From Pseudisothecium myosuroides (lineage: Eukaryota > Streptophyta > Bryopsida > Hypnales > Lembophyllaceae), in the NCBI GenBank assembly GCA_951799445.1, contig OX637293.1, positions 22,134,001 through 22,198,000 on the forward strand: a stretch of 64,000 bases of DNA, given 5' to 3'. Position 1 is the stretch's first letter, and every line of letters begins with the position of its first letter. Below are positions 36,320-46,390 of the stretch, one piece after another. Under the pieces are notes generated by a model. That model was not told the origin of the DNA. It saw only the letters and a list, made by a program, of their open reading frames with translations, and did not search any database. Made by a program: the position numbers and the translations under genes.

Positions 36320-38221
36320 ATGGCGGAGTCCAGCAAACCGGTAGAGCGTCGACCCTCTGTCACAGCTCGGATAGTTAGACCAGCGATTCCCGCCGACCCA
36401 ACGCACCGGAAGGAGTTAGAGACAGATCTGACCTGGATGGGGTGCATAGGTTTGATCCACCGACCGTGGAATGTTAAGAACGCGGAGATGCTGGAGCAGC
36501 TGATCTCGGGAGTCCCGAATCAGTTCGAGTTGACTGTGAAAGGCCAACCCGGAGCATGGACGGCGGATGTATGGGCTGACGTATACGGGTTTGGGAAGGA
36601 CGGATCCGGATTAGGTTCTCGGGTAGAGACGTACGGGATTGGGAAGTTCCGCAATCCGGTTACCACTAAAGATGGATACCCCGTGAGTGACTGTAAGGAC
36701 GCTAGGCAGAAACGGGTGTTGGAATTTTTGATTCCGATCATGTATCCGGAAAAGCCCACCCGAGTTAAGGTTACGGTGGCCAACACTATCTTTGGGGCTT
36801 TAGAAGATAAGGTAGTCCACTGGGGGAAAGTTCTAGCCGGGATAGTAAAGAAGCTCGTGTCGCATGTGGGGAAGGGGAAGCCGAGTCTTCTCAGTCCGTA
36901 CCTGTTTCACCTGTATCACCATCAGGAGGTGCTGACGAGTGAAGAGATGGTGATTTACACCACTGGGTTGAAAATCGTGAAGTACGGACTCACGTACGAG
37001 ATTCCACCGGATACTCCGATCGAGGGAGAGGAGGAGGAAGAAGAAGAAGACGAGGACGAGGAAGAAGAACCGCAGCAGCAGGACCTAGTCGACAAGCGGG
37101 AGAAGAGAAGGAAGTCGACCAATCCAAACTCGAGGGTGGAACAGCTGACCCCGGAAAAGGGTGAGCCGAGTCAACCCCCGGAACCGGAACCGCAGTCGGA
37201 CTTCTTCGACGCCGGAACGCAGTGGATGGAGGAGGCCAAACACATGTATTTCGGCATGTCGGACATGATCCTGGGAATTGCTGCAGAGTTGAAGGTGGAG
37301 CCGGAAGATATCATAAATCAGATCCGGAAACTACCGAGCCCGGATCTGATTCGTGAGAAGGACGAGCGGATCAAGAACTTGGAGAAGGAAAGGGATGGCC
37401 TGTTAGGTCGGGTGAACTGGGCGGATACGGATGCCGCGGTTGCACGCCAGAAGGAGGCAGAAGCTCTACAACTCGTCCACAATCTGACTGCGTTGGTGGA
37501 GCAACCCGCGGAAGCTGTGGTCAAATCCCGACTCTTCACCAATCAGCTGAGTGGCATAGGCCACTTATTCGGATCCAAGGTAGTAACGATCTTGGTGGAC
37601 TTCCAGGCCCGGATGGAAGGTATTCTGAAGGAGATGGCGCAACTATTGGGACACCTTGACCCCAACAAGCCCTTGGACTTCACCTACTTTCCGGAGCTGC
37701 CCAACGTCGACTTGTTAAAGACGCCCCAGAAGTCGGGGTCAGGGATGAATTTACCGGCATCCCCAAAGCCAACTCCAGGTCAGGCGCGGATCCAGACGAA
37801 GACCACGAAGTTCGGCCAGACGAGGAGTGTCCAGTCGATTCCGGTAGGAGAAGGGAGTTCCGTTCCGGCATCCGGGACATCCGTCCGGAGCGATTTAATC
37901 CAACGGATGGGGGCCTTGGCAAACCCGGCTCGGACCAATCCGGTCGACTTTACTCACATGCAGAAGGCATCGCCCAGGAGGAATACAACTCCGATTCAGC
38001 TGGACGATTCGCCAGAGAAAGAGACCAGAGTGGAGATGATCCAAGAGTCCGAGAAGGGGGAATTCACTTCCGGCGATGAGACGGAATCGGATGACGACCC
38101 GCCGCCGGTCCAGCGGAAGATTCCGACCCGGGCTGCAACGAAGTCCACTCCACCGAAAGGGAGCAGGAAACCACCTGCAAGGCCAAGTAGCAGCGCGAAG
38201 AAATCAAAGCGGGGAAAGTAA
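36320..38221 (+). CDS. Intact E1 protein, 633 aa, mobile-element protein with coiled coil
   Basis: Not a recognised enzyme. Residues 1-225 hold the family domain, with the motif PADPTHRKELETDL, WMGCIGLIHRPWN, FELTVKGQPGAW, then FLIPIMYPEKPTRVKVTVAN, TIFGALEDK and LLSPYLFHLY. This layout loosely recalls the putative plant transposon protein domain of plant retroelement ORFs, or a capsid-like helical domain. A strongly acidic Glu/Asp tract follows (about 245-265), then a Pro-rich linker, a heptad-like helix around 365-440 (IRKLPSPDLIREKDERIKNL onward) and a basic Ser/Pro/Lys tail. No zinc knuckle, protease, RT or integrase motif is seen. The start was set at the ATG shared with E4 (MAE); an ATG 36 bp upstream is possible. 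Confidence 0.7.
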   Translation: MAESSKPVERRPSVTARIVRPAIPADPTHRKELETDLTWMGCIGLIHRPWNVKNAEMLEQLISGVPNQFELTVKGQPGAWTADVWADVYGFGKDGSGLGSRVETYGIGKFRNPVTTKDGYPVSDCKDARQKRVLEFLIPIMYPEKPTRVKVTVANTIFGALEDKVVHWGKVLAGIVKKLVSHVGKGKPSLLSPYLFHLYHHQEVLTSEEMVIYTTGLKIVKYGLTYEIPPDTPIEGEEEEEEEDEDEEEEPQQQDLVDKREKRRKSTNPNSRVEQLTPEKGEPSQPPEPEPQSDFFDAGTQWMEEAKHMYFGMSDMILGIAAELKVEPEDIINQIRKLPSPDLIREKDERIKNLEKERDGLLGRVNWADTDAAVARQKEAEALQLVHNLTALVEQPAEAVVKSRLFTNQLSGIGHLFGSKVVTILVDFQARMEGILKEMAQLLGHLDPNKPLDFTYFPELPNVDLLKTPQKSGSGMNLPASPKPTPGQARIQTKTTKFGQTRSVQSIPVGEGSSVPASGTSVRSDLIQRMGALANPARTNPVDFTHMQKASPRRNTTPIQLDDSPEKETRVEMIQESEKGEFTSGDETESDDDPPPVQRKIPTRAATKSTPPKGSRKPPARPSSSAKKSKRGK

Positions 38222-39350
38222 TTAGTATGTTTGCAGTTTTAGGATTTTTAATCTGGAGCGGATTTTCCGTGCGTGGGGCCCGGTTCCGGATTCTTAGGAG
38301 TAGTTGACTTTGAACTTTTCGGATATTACGGTTGATTACTGATTGGTCACCTGGATTTTCAGGTGTTCTTTTTTTGGCTTTTTGTTTGGGTTTTAAGTGG
38401 AGGGCAGCTTGTTGCCCTTTCATTCCAGCCTTGCCCATTTTGTGTGCATTAGTTTATGCTCATATTCTCTTTTCTTTAATCTGAGCCACTAAGTGGACAT
38501 TCAGATTTCTGGCTATGTGTGCGTTTCTTGAGTTGTTTATGAATGGTGAAAGTGTGAGAGAGGGCGGATGAGGGGGAATCCGGGTTGAGAATTAGTTGGA
38601 CCTGATTTGAGCGAGTAAGTTTGTGAGGACACTTTACTAGACTTGTGAGTAAGGACTTGTGCGTGGTACCTTTAAATTGCCGTAACGGTGATCCGGTTCT
38701 AAGAGTGGTGCGGATGCGAGTCCGGAATCCAGGGAGGGTTCCGAGCGGAGATAAGCGACCACCAATGGAAAATCCCCACTCACCGGAAGGTCTGCCAACC
38801 CTAGGATCAGTCTGGTAGGTAGATGCGCGAATCTCTTCCAGTTCCGGCTGTCTTGATCTGTCGTTGTAGTAAAGGCGGAAGGATGCAATTTTGAGTGACC
38901 TGTTTTCCGGGCAAGCTACCCGGGGAACTGTGAGGATCGTTACTTTCTCTATTCTGCAATAAAAACTCGGTTAGGATTGTTTTGTGTGAAGTTTTGTGCA
39001 GAGAAATAGATGCCTATGAGTGGTGCGTTCCTACCCCTCTAAAGATCAAATGCGGACACCCTGAGGGTGAAACAGGGGAATAGAAAACCAGTTGAGGTCG
39101 AGAAGTGAGACCCGGAATCCGGATCATACCGGAAACCGGAAAGAGATAGATCCGGATTGGGATTCGGAAGACCATTGTGTCAGAAATAGGAAAAGAAAGA
39201 GGTGTGGCTTGGGGTTTTGGTTGTTTCGATTAAAAACCGGATACTCCTTAGCTTGCTAAAACATACTAGAATCTTCTGGGACGATATTTCGTGTTATCTT
39301 ATCATCATTTTGGTGTTAAGGATACTTACGCCTAGATTGCGCGTACGACA
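38222..39350 (+). other. Conserved 3' non-coding region of E1
   Basis: It contains segments also present downstream of the ORFs of E2, E3 and E4: a CGTTGTAGTA box, a GTGACC...CCGG...ATCCGGG...TGTGAG stem-like block and GGTGAAACAGRGG-like sequence. Conservation across otherwise diverged subfamilies suggests function, for example transcript 3'-end formation or an RNA structure. Confidence 0.5.
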
Positions 39351-39355
39351 GAATC

Positions 39356-40616
39356 TTTTCCAAGCTCACCACTTATTTAGAAAATATTACAATTTTTGAT
39401 GATCTAAACTCCCTCTTTCCCTTCTTCCTTTCTTTTCTTTCTTCCTCTTTCTTCTACACTAGCACTATTCCACCTAAGCTTTTATGAGTCTTACACTATG
39501 GTCTCAAACTTCAAGGAGGTTTTAAGATGCCAACCATCCTCTTACACAATTTTGCCTTTGTGCCATCCTAATCCTCCTCTCAACGGTCACCACAAATTTC
39601 CAAGATTTCTTCCTAAAGCCTACCTATCCTAAACCTAGGTCACTATTTATCGTCTCTCACCTTCCTTTGCCTACTTCTTCTCCTCCTTCCCTAATCTCCT
39701 TCCATTGTGTGTAGGTGTGAGTGGTGAGAGGAAACAATTTTGTGTGTAGGTGTGAGTAGTGAGAGGAAACAATTTTGTGTGTAGGTGTGAGTAGTGAGAG
39801 GAAACAATTTTGTGTGCAGGTACGGTGGTGCTCCGCTCTTTTCTCCCTTCTCCCTTTTTGATTTAGACCCTAATCCTACTCCTCCCCTAGCTAGTAATAG
39901 GTTAGTCCAACATTTTTGTTGTGTTTTAGTTTTGGTTTTGTTTTAGTTTGAGAGAACCCAAAAACCAAAAACCAAAAGACCAACAATTGAGTTCAAAAAG
40001 GGGGTGAGCCCGATCTGGACCGGGAGCTGGACCACCGAGCCTGCCTGCCTACCTCCCGGCTGGCTGGCTTCCGGTTGGCTGGCTGGGGGGCTGGTTAACA
40101 AAAAATTAATTTAATTAATTAATTTTTTTATTAATTTTTTTTTTGTTTCTTCACGCTGGCTTTGATGTTGGCTGCTGTATGCTGGTTCTGATGTTGGCCG
40201 GCTGTATGTTGGTTCTGATGTTGGCTGGGCTGTATGCTAGTCCTGATGTTGGCTGGGCTATATGCTGGTTTTGAAAAAAAACTGGATTTTTGGCTAAGGC
40301 TATTTTAAGATTGGATTTTGCTAAGGCTATTTTAAGACTGGATTTTTGCTAAGGCTATTTTAAGACTGGCTTGTTAGCTAAGGCTATTTTAAGATTGGAT
40401 TGTTGCCTAAGGCTAGGGGGAAATAAAACTTCAGGGGTACTAAACTCACTAAGATCTTGGAAGACAACTAAACTAAATAAAACTTTGGGAGATACTACAC
40501 TAGATAAATGCAAAGAAACCTACATATCTTGGAAGCTAAACTCTGGAGGTTTCTACAAAGGTCTTGGAAACTAGACTTTGGAACTAAACACGAGGTAGGT
40601 GCAAAGCTTTGCCGTT
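39356..40616 (-). repeat. Internal Z2 DNA with three tandem repeat arrays
   Basis: A unit of about 38 bp with GTGTAGGTGTGAGTAGTGAG occurs three times at 39705-39819. Units of about 35 bp with GCTGTATGCTGGTTCTGATG fill 40150-40275. Units of about 32 bp with GCTAAGGCTATTTTAAGA fill 40290-40415. A pyrimidine-rich stretch lies at 39405-39480. No coding gene was recognised. Confidence 0.8.
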
Positions 40617-40832
40617 TGTCGCAGTGTAAATTTTTGGTTTTTCCAAGTTACTTAAAATTTGGAACGGAAACCGTAGCCAGGGATCCGGATTCGAGTAAAG
40701 AGGTAACAGGAAACCGGAATTTAACTACGGAACGGAATTAATGGACAATCCGGATTAGATCGGAATCTTGCTCGGATTGGAGTTGGAGCGGATCTGAGTT
40801 GGATCGGATTAGGTCATGATGACAGATCAGAC

Positions 40833-40840
40833 TATAAATA
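40833..40840 (+). promoter_or_regulatory. TATA box of E2
   Basis: CTATAAATAGGCTGACC lies 217 bp inside the element and about 285 bp before the ORF start. E3 has CTATATATGGGCTGACC at the same relative place, so the element carries its own promoter. Confidence 0.6.
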
Positions 40841-41117
40841 GGCTGACCAATCCAGTTGCCACTCTTTTTCAAACTTCGTTTGCTGGAAAGCGTTTTTCTG
40901 CGAGTATTTAGCTCTCCTCCCCAGCGCTTTGCTTTCTTGTTTTGTGAGTGTGATGGTGAACGCAGTAGTGTGTTAGAGGTGCGCAGCGCTTTAGTGTGTG
41001 TTGCAAGTTTAGAGGTATTCCGGTTGAGATCGGAAGAGAGAAGTGAAGAAACGGGACGTGCGGCTAGGAGAGAGAAAGGTAGCCTCAGTGAAAATCCAGT
41101 TAGCACAGCTCGTGTCC

Positions 41118-42891
41118 ATGCTTCAGCTTCGCAAGAGTAGAACAGGGGCGCCCAGTTCATCCATTAGTAGAGGTTAAACTCCGGAAGGTGAGTCCGATCA
41201 TCCCCTCAAGAGAAGAGGAGAAGAACAACCTCATGGAGGATCTCGCCACGATGGGCTGCGGCGGATTGATAGATAAACCCTGGGCGTTTAGAGAAGATCG
41301 GATGATTCGAGAGCTGTTGGAGAAACTCTCGAATCAATTCGATAAGACCGTCCGCGGAATTCCGGGCAGCTGGACGGAAGAGATGTGGAGGTCAGTGTAC
41401 GATTTCCGGTCGGGAGGTCAAGGGATGGCCACCTCGAAGGAAGGATACACCCGGGGGAAGTTCCGGAGCGACGTGGACTCGAAGGATGGACATGCGGTCG
41501 CGGATTGTTTGGACGATCGGCATCGCAACCTTTTGTAGTTCCTGGTTCCGATCATCCATCTAGAGAAGCCGACGAGGATAACGATAGCCATCGGGAACTT
41601 GATTTTTGGAGCCCTGAGCGGGGAACGAAAAGTGGACTGGGCCCGGATCTTTTCCGATCTGGTCAGCCGTCTGGTTCCAAAGATCGGAGGAAGTAGGTCG
41701 ACACCACTGAGCCCCTACCTCTTCCATCTTTACAAGCATAACCAGCTCCTCACAGACACGGAGGAGAAGGAGTGGACTACTCAGGAGGTACTCCTGAAGT
41801 ATGGGGAATCGAAATCGGAGGAAGAGCATGAAGAAGGATCCGGTTTCGATGAAGAAGAAGAAGAAGAGGAGGAGCAACACCGGCTGAAGAACAAGTGGCA
41901 GAAGACGACGCCTCCGTATTGGAGAGGAACCCCAACCCCTCCGGCTGAGACATCCGATCCTGGAAAGAGATCGGAATATGAAGGACCGGGTCCTTCCGGA
42001 TCGGATCCGAAGGATCCATTCAAACAACTGATCGACATCCTCAGCGATGTGCGTGCAGACTGGGTGGTCAAGAAGTTGGTTCTGACCCAGATCAGTGAGC
42101 TGGTGGGCGCACCAGCGAATAGCAACCTCGCGGCAGTGGTTGCAGAATACATCTCCAGCCCGGATGAGATCCGGAAGCAAGAAGCGGAGATACGACGACT
42201 TCAGGAGGAAGTCGATGCGTTGAAGACGGAACTTTTCATCCTCAAGGAAGACATGGCCACCACACAGGAGATGGCAGAGGCAACACGGAAAGTAGCGGAG
42301 GAGGTGAAGGCCACTTTTGGGGAAACCGGAGAGGCCGCCACCAAGGCAAAGCTGTTTGACAAGGGAGTACTCAAGGACAAGAAGATATCCAGAACCCGGT
42401 TGGTCCGGATCTTGACCAACTACTCCGAGAAGGTAGAATTGGTGATGGTGGAAGCATGAGAAGCAGCAAATCGGATGGAGGTGAGCAGTCGAAAGCTGAA
42501 CGGAGTGACGTTGTCAAGGTCGTTCCATCTTTCCGACCTTTTGATGCCGAGATCTTTTCCGAATGTTGGCATTCAGACGAAGGGGAAGGATCGGACTCTC
42601 CAGTCAAAGAAGAGTGGGAGGAAACTCGCGAACACCATCAACTTAGATTCGTCACCGGATCTCCCAGAACGTGAAACTGGGGAGCGGAACCGGAATCTGA
42701 CGGACGTCTTCGAACAGCTGGGAACGGAAACGCCCAAGAGTCCCTCACTGAACCAGGGACAGGATCAAAGTATGGATCTGACCCCGGATCAGGGTGCGGA
42801 TCAAGGTCTAGATCAGAGCGTGGACCAAGGCGGAGTCCAAGTTATGGACGAAGGAACGGATCAAGGAGTAGATCCGGTTGTGATAGGATAG
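41118..42891 (+). pseudogene. Broken E2 copy of the mobile-element protein
   Basis: Aligned to the intact E3 protein, this copy has one extra base near 41175 soon after the ATG, a TAG at 41536-41538 where E3 has CAG (Gln), and a TGA at 42457-42459 where E3 has CGA (Arg). The rest of the domain order is preserved: the MGCGGLIDKPW domain, GNLIFGALSGERK, LSPYLFHLY, an acidic Glu tract, a long coiled coil (EIRKQEAEIRRLQEE) and a C-terminal tail of imperfect DQG repeats. Confidence 0.85.
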
Positions 42892-44098
42892 TTAGGATTT
42901 TAGTTTTGTAAATATTTGTTAGGATGGACCGGACCGGATTTGATCTGGTATGTCTGGTCAGGATCAGATGTTCTCCGGTTTGACTGGCTCGGCAGGGACC
43001 GAAAGTTTCACGCGGACTTTCTAGGTCCCCTTTTTGTTGACTTTTGAGTTTTAAAATATATATAAGTCAGTCTCTGCGAAGGAGACTGGGAGTCTTTTCT
43101 TCTGAGTTTTCTTGCATTTTCTATTAGTTTCTTGTTGTACGTCTCTCCCGCGCGTGGCAGGGCTGTTTGGTGAAGAGTTAGGAAGATGCATGCAGATTCT
43201 AGAGAGATTTCTCCCCTTGGTGTTGTTGTTTTGCTCTTATGTGCATGTGAGTGGGTATTCTACGTATTGGGAGTGGATTTCAGTTCCTCAGCATCTCTAC
43301 AATTCACGATTCCGGGCGAGAAAGCCGTTGTTAGGCTAGGCGGATAGAAAAAGAGTCCTTAGTCGCTCTAGAGCTCATGGATAGGAAATCCGGTTGAGTG
43401 TTCGATCTCCCGTGAGGTCTCGCTGCCCTAGTTGGTAAACGGAAGGACTTTAGTTGATGTTGGAACGGACGGGTTCACTTGTAACCACCTAACTTCGCAC
43501 GGAGGGAACATAGCGTCAAGGTCGTTGTAGTATGAGAGGATTGTACGGGGGTTCTTTGTGTGACCAGCAAACCGGATCACTATCCGGGTGGCTGTGAGAG
43601 ATCAAACCGGATCCGTGCTAGTATAGGAATTAGTAGAATAGTGAAGTGGGTCTTCAGCCACTATAAGTTACGGAAGGAGTGGCGGGCCTGCCACTCTCAA
43701 AAGCAAGCGGCGAACCCTCTGATGGTGAAATAGAGGCAAAACTAAATCGGAGTAGAGTGAGAGTACGTATGAGAGGACCGGAACGGATCGGTCTAGAGGA
43801 GTGCCAAGATCGGAAGTTAGAGGATCATGGGTTGTGGTAGTTTTACAGGACCGGATAGCTTGACAGACCGGAAGAGATAGAGAGAGGTCTGGTCGTAGTT
43901 TTCCGTGTATTGGTGTTTCCGGTTTTAGATCTAGGACCGGAAAGTAGAAATTGGAGACTGACGGAGCTTAAGTTGGGAATAGAGCTAGACACTTCACAGA
44001 ATCTTGTGGGTTTGATCTTTAGAGTCATTTTGTTATGCTTTAGAGTGGTTTTTGGGAGTATAACAGGGAATTTACTTACTTTGTGCTGCGACACCGTT

Positions 44099-45017
44099 AA
44101 ATTGGTTTTAACACCAACTTTAGGACTTCTTGACATCCCGGGGGTTCAAAGCTCTGCCGTCTACACTTTTAACACACGTTTTAGGACTTCATCTTTGTTA
44201 CTAGTTCAAAGCTTCGCCGTTTCCAAGGGGGGTCCACACAATGAGAGAGACCTTAGAAGAGAAAAAAAACTAAACTTTTAAAAAAAAAACACACAGGGTC
44301 AAAGCTTCGCCGTCGCGGAGGGGGGTCCATTTAACAAGGAGAAGATTAGAAGAGGGTTTGGAATAACTTTAGAAAACATGCAAAAAGGAGGTTCAAATCT
44401 TCGCCATCCCGGAGGGGGGTCCACTCAACAAAGAGAAGGTTAGAAGAGGGTGTAAGGAAAACACAAAGAGAAAAAAACACACAAGTTAGACCACGTGGCA
44501 ATACAGCTCACACGCTAAAGGCCCCCCAAAGTGGCATCGCTAAGGTACTGTGGGGGGTGACTTTAAGATTAGTGCAAGATACAAAAGGACTCTTAAAACT
44601 TCACAAGTTAGACTACAACATAGACAAGAGAGAGAGAGAGAGGCTCTCTACTTCCAACAAGGTACCAAAAACAACTTCACAAAGGATACACAAAGCAAGG
44701 TAGAAGGACCACCAAGGACCTTCAAAGCTTGAAAATAAGCAACAATGGAGCCAAAAGTGCTCCGAAAATACCGTAGAGGTTTTTGGCTTCAAACGCCAAA
44801 ATATCCAAAATAACTTGGACCCACGGATCCAAAACAAGAATTAGGGGTGTTCTAGAGAGATAAATGGGGCCTTTATATAAGTTTTCAAGGGCTCACCCCT
44901 CCCTCTAGAGTTCTAAGGTAACTTTATCAACGAGGATTTTCATCCTCATCCTCAAAGATTTTCATCCTAATCCCTAAAAATCTACTTCTACCATCTATGC
45001 TGGACCAACATCCTAAC
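44099..45017 (-). repeat. Z2 repeat region and promoter
   Basis: At 44140-44430 the motif GTTCAAAGCTTCGCCGTC or a close variant recurs four times, the inverse of the GACGGCGAAGCTTTGAAC core in the Z1 tandem repeats. On the minus strand TTATATAAAGGCC at 44874-44881 is a good TATA box, about 1.29 kb from the start of Z2. A small ORF at 44613-44837 lacks support as a gene. Confidence 0.65.
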
Positions 45018-46390
45018 TTTTGGAGATTAACTCCAATCGCCAAACGGATTGCGCCGTTGGATCCAGATCGCCGTGTTTACTCCTACATCCTCCTATCCCT
45101 CATACTGAGGCCAAAAACCCATCGTAGGCTAATTTAGTTTAAAAACCAAATCGTGGTAAAATCCTAGATCTTGGGGGTCTCCTATTTTGAGAAATGTGAA
45201 TAGCCTAGGGTCTCCGGTAGGTGCGAAAGAGTCGGAAGGGTCTTTTGGTTGACTTCGTTTCGCCATTGTATGGTCCTGGAATGCTGGTCAACGTGGCGGG
45301 GACCCCGCCACGTGGTTAATTTCTGAGGAATCTTGCCAGTTCGGGTACTTGCCGCTATCGGAATGTCGTGAAACTTCACGGAGCGCATTATTAACATAAA
45401 ACAAGCTAGTCTAATTTTTAGTGAGATTTTATTGTAACCTGGGTAATTTCCATGAAATTCCTGTTGGAGGTTAGAAGGGTTGACCACCCGGAAAAGGTTC
45501 TTTTGCAAGTCGGAAGATGCCGGGATTTTTCACGTGACCTCTCAGGGAGTCGCATAAAAGACGTGCAGGTGCGTTTCCGTACCTGGCACGATTGGTCAAT
45601 GGAGATTAAAACTGGCCATCTCCTCGAATTAGCGACGGTGCGGGAATCTTCTGCAGGTGGAAGAATCTTGGCGAATCGATTTTGCCGTTGTACTCCTGGC
45701 ATGGGATTTATCCTAAAACACCATCCTTGGGGTGTAGATTCCTCTACGGGCTTGGTCTTGCGTTAGTGGCTCCTGCATGCTAACAATCGGGATTTTGGGA
45801 ATTCGTCGATCTAATGGGGAATTCTAAATCTAACTCTAGGACCCGACTTAGTGGCCTCGCTGTGGGTCCCTCGGACCAACCTAGCCCTGAATCGCCACAT
45901 TCATGGTGGAAATTAGCCCCTTTGGGGTTGTATGACTCAAACCCTCTAAATCTAGCCAATTCGTTATTTTTGTACTATTTTTAGGCCAGGTTTGGGGGGA
46001 TTCTAAGTAAAACATAAATCTAGACCAAATACTATAATGGGCATGACACAACCCTATTTCGGTTCTACACTCTTTTTATGGGTTTTTCTATACTTTTATC
46101 AACTTTAAATTGCAAATTTCCAAAAAAATAATTCTACGAGTCCCAAGTGACAAATTGGGAGCTCACATAGCCTCTTCAGAAATTAACATCTACAACACCG
46201 TGGCACCTTCTTTCATAGTCTGGAACAATTCATGATTCCTAGCACCGAATTTCAGATATTTTCTTCAAAATGGCACAACGATCGGAACCCAAAATTGTAA
46301 ACCACTCAATAACAATTAAGTGTAATGTCGAAATTCTACATTACTGTACTAGAGACAGTAAGATGTCCTCCATGGTCTTTTATCTACATA

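Larger units (their letters stand above)
35878..39350 (+). mobile_element. E1: ORF-bearing solo LTR-like element, 3473 bp, TSD GAATC
   Basis: Starts TGTGGGAGCACGG and ends GCGTACGACA, flanked by perfect GAATC at 35873-35877 and 39351-39355. It is inserted in Z2. It carries a TATA-like TACTTAAAC near 36165, the intact ORF at 36320-38221 and about 1.1 kb of 3' non-coding DNA. Its termini and ORF group it with E4 (subfamily A). No direct repeat of its own ends was found inside, so the whole unit is either an LTR or an LTR-less mobile unit. Confidence 0.85.
40617..44093 (+). mobile_element. E2: ORF-bearing solo LTR-like element, 3477 bp, TSD CCGTT
   Basis: Starts TGTCGCAG and ends TGCGACA, flanked by perfect CCGTT at 40612-40616 and 44094-44098, inside Z2. 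It is closely related along its whole length to E3 (subfamily B). The ends form a short inverted repeat TGTCGCA...TGCGACA. A TATA box, one broken ORF and about 1.2 kb of 3' non-coding DNA are visible. Confidence 0.9.
34198..46167 (-). mobile_element. Z2: solo LTR-like element hosting E1 and E2, TSD TAGCC
   Basis: Read on the minus strand it starts TGTGAGCTCCC at 46167 and ends GCGCCCACA at 34198, with perfect TAGCC repeats at 34193-34197 and 46168-46172. Removing E1 and E2 with one target duplication each leaves about 5.0 kb, more than twice Z1. The first about 1.15 kb (45018-46167) and the last part (34198-34400) match Z1. The middle holds unrelated tandem repeats, a one-exon coding fragment at 35789 and a long low-complexity tract. 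No gag-pol was seen. Confidence 0.85.

Noticed and set aside
39705..40415. Tandem arrays as a CRISPR array
   Set aside because: Units are contiguous or nearly so without unique spacers, and the genome is a plant nuclear one.
40738..41160. 140-codon minus-strand ORF across the E2 promoter and leader
   Set aside because: It is antisense to the E2 leader, is not kept open in E3 and has no recognisable domain.
35878..44093. E1 and E2 as the two LTRs of one retrotransposon
   Set aside because: They belong to different subfamilies with different ends and each has its own target duplication. The DNA between them is Z2 sequence without gag-pol.
28854..46167. One 17-kb transposon with 1.15-kb terminal inverted repeats
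   Set aside because: Each arm has its own complete ends and its own 5-bp duplication (TACCT for Z1, TAGCC for Z2), and a TTAA MITE end, a second MITE and a foldback lie between them, so these are two separate insertions in opposite orientation.
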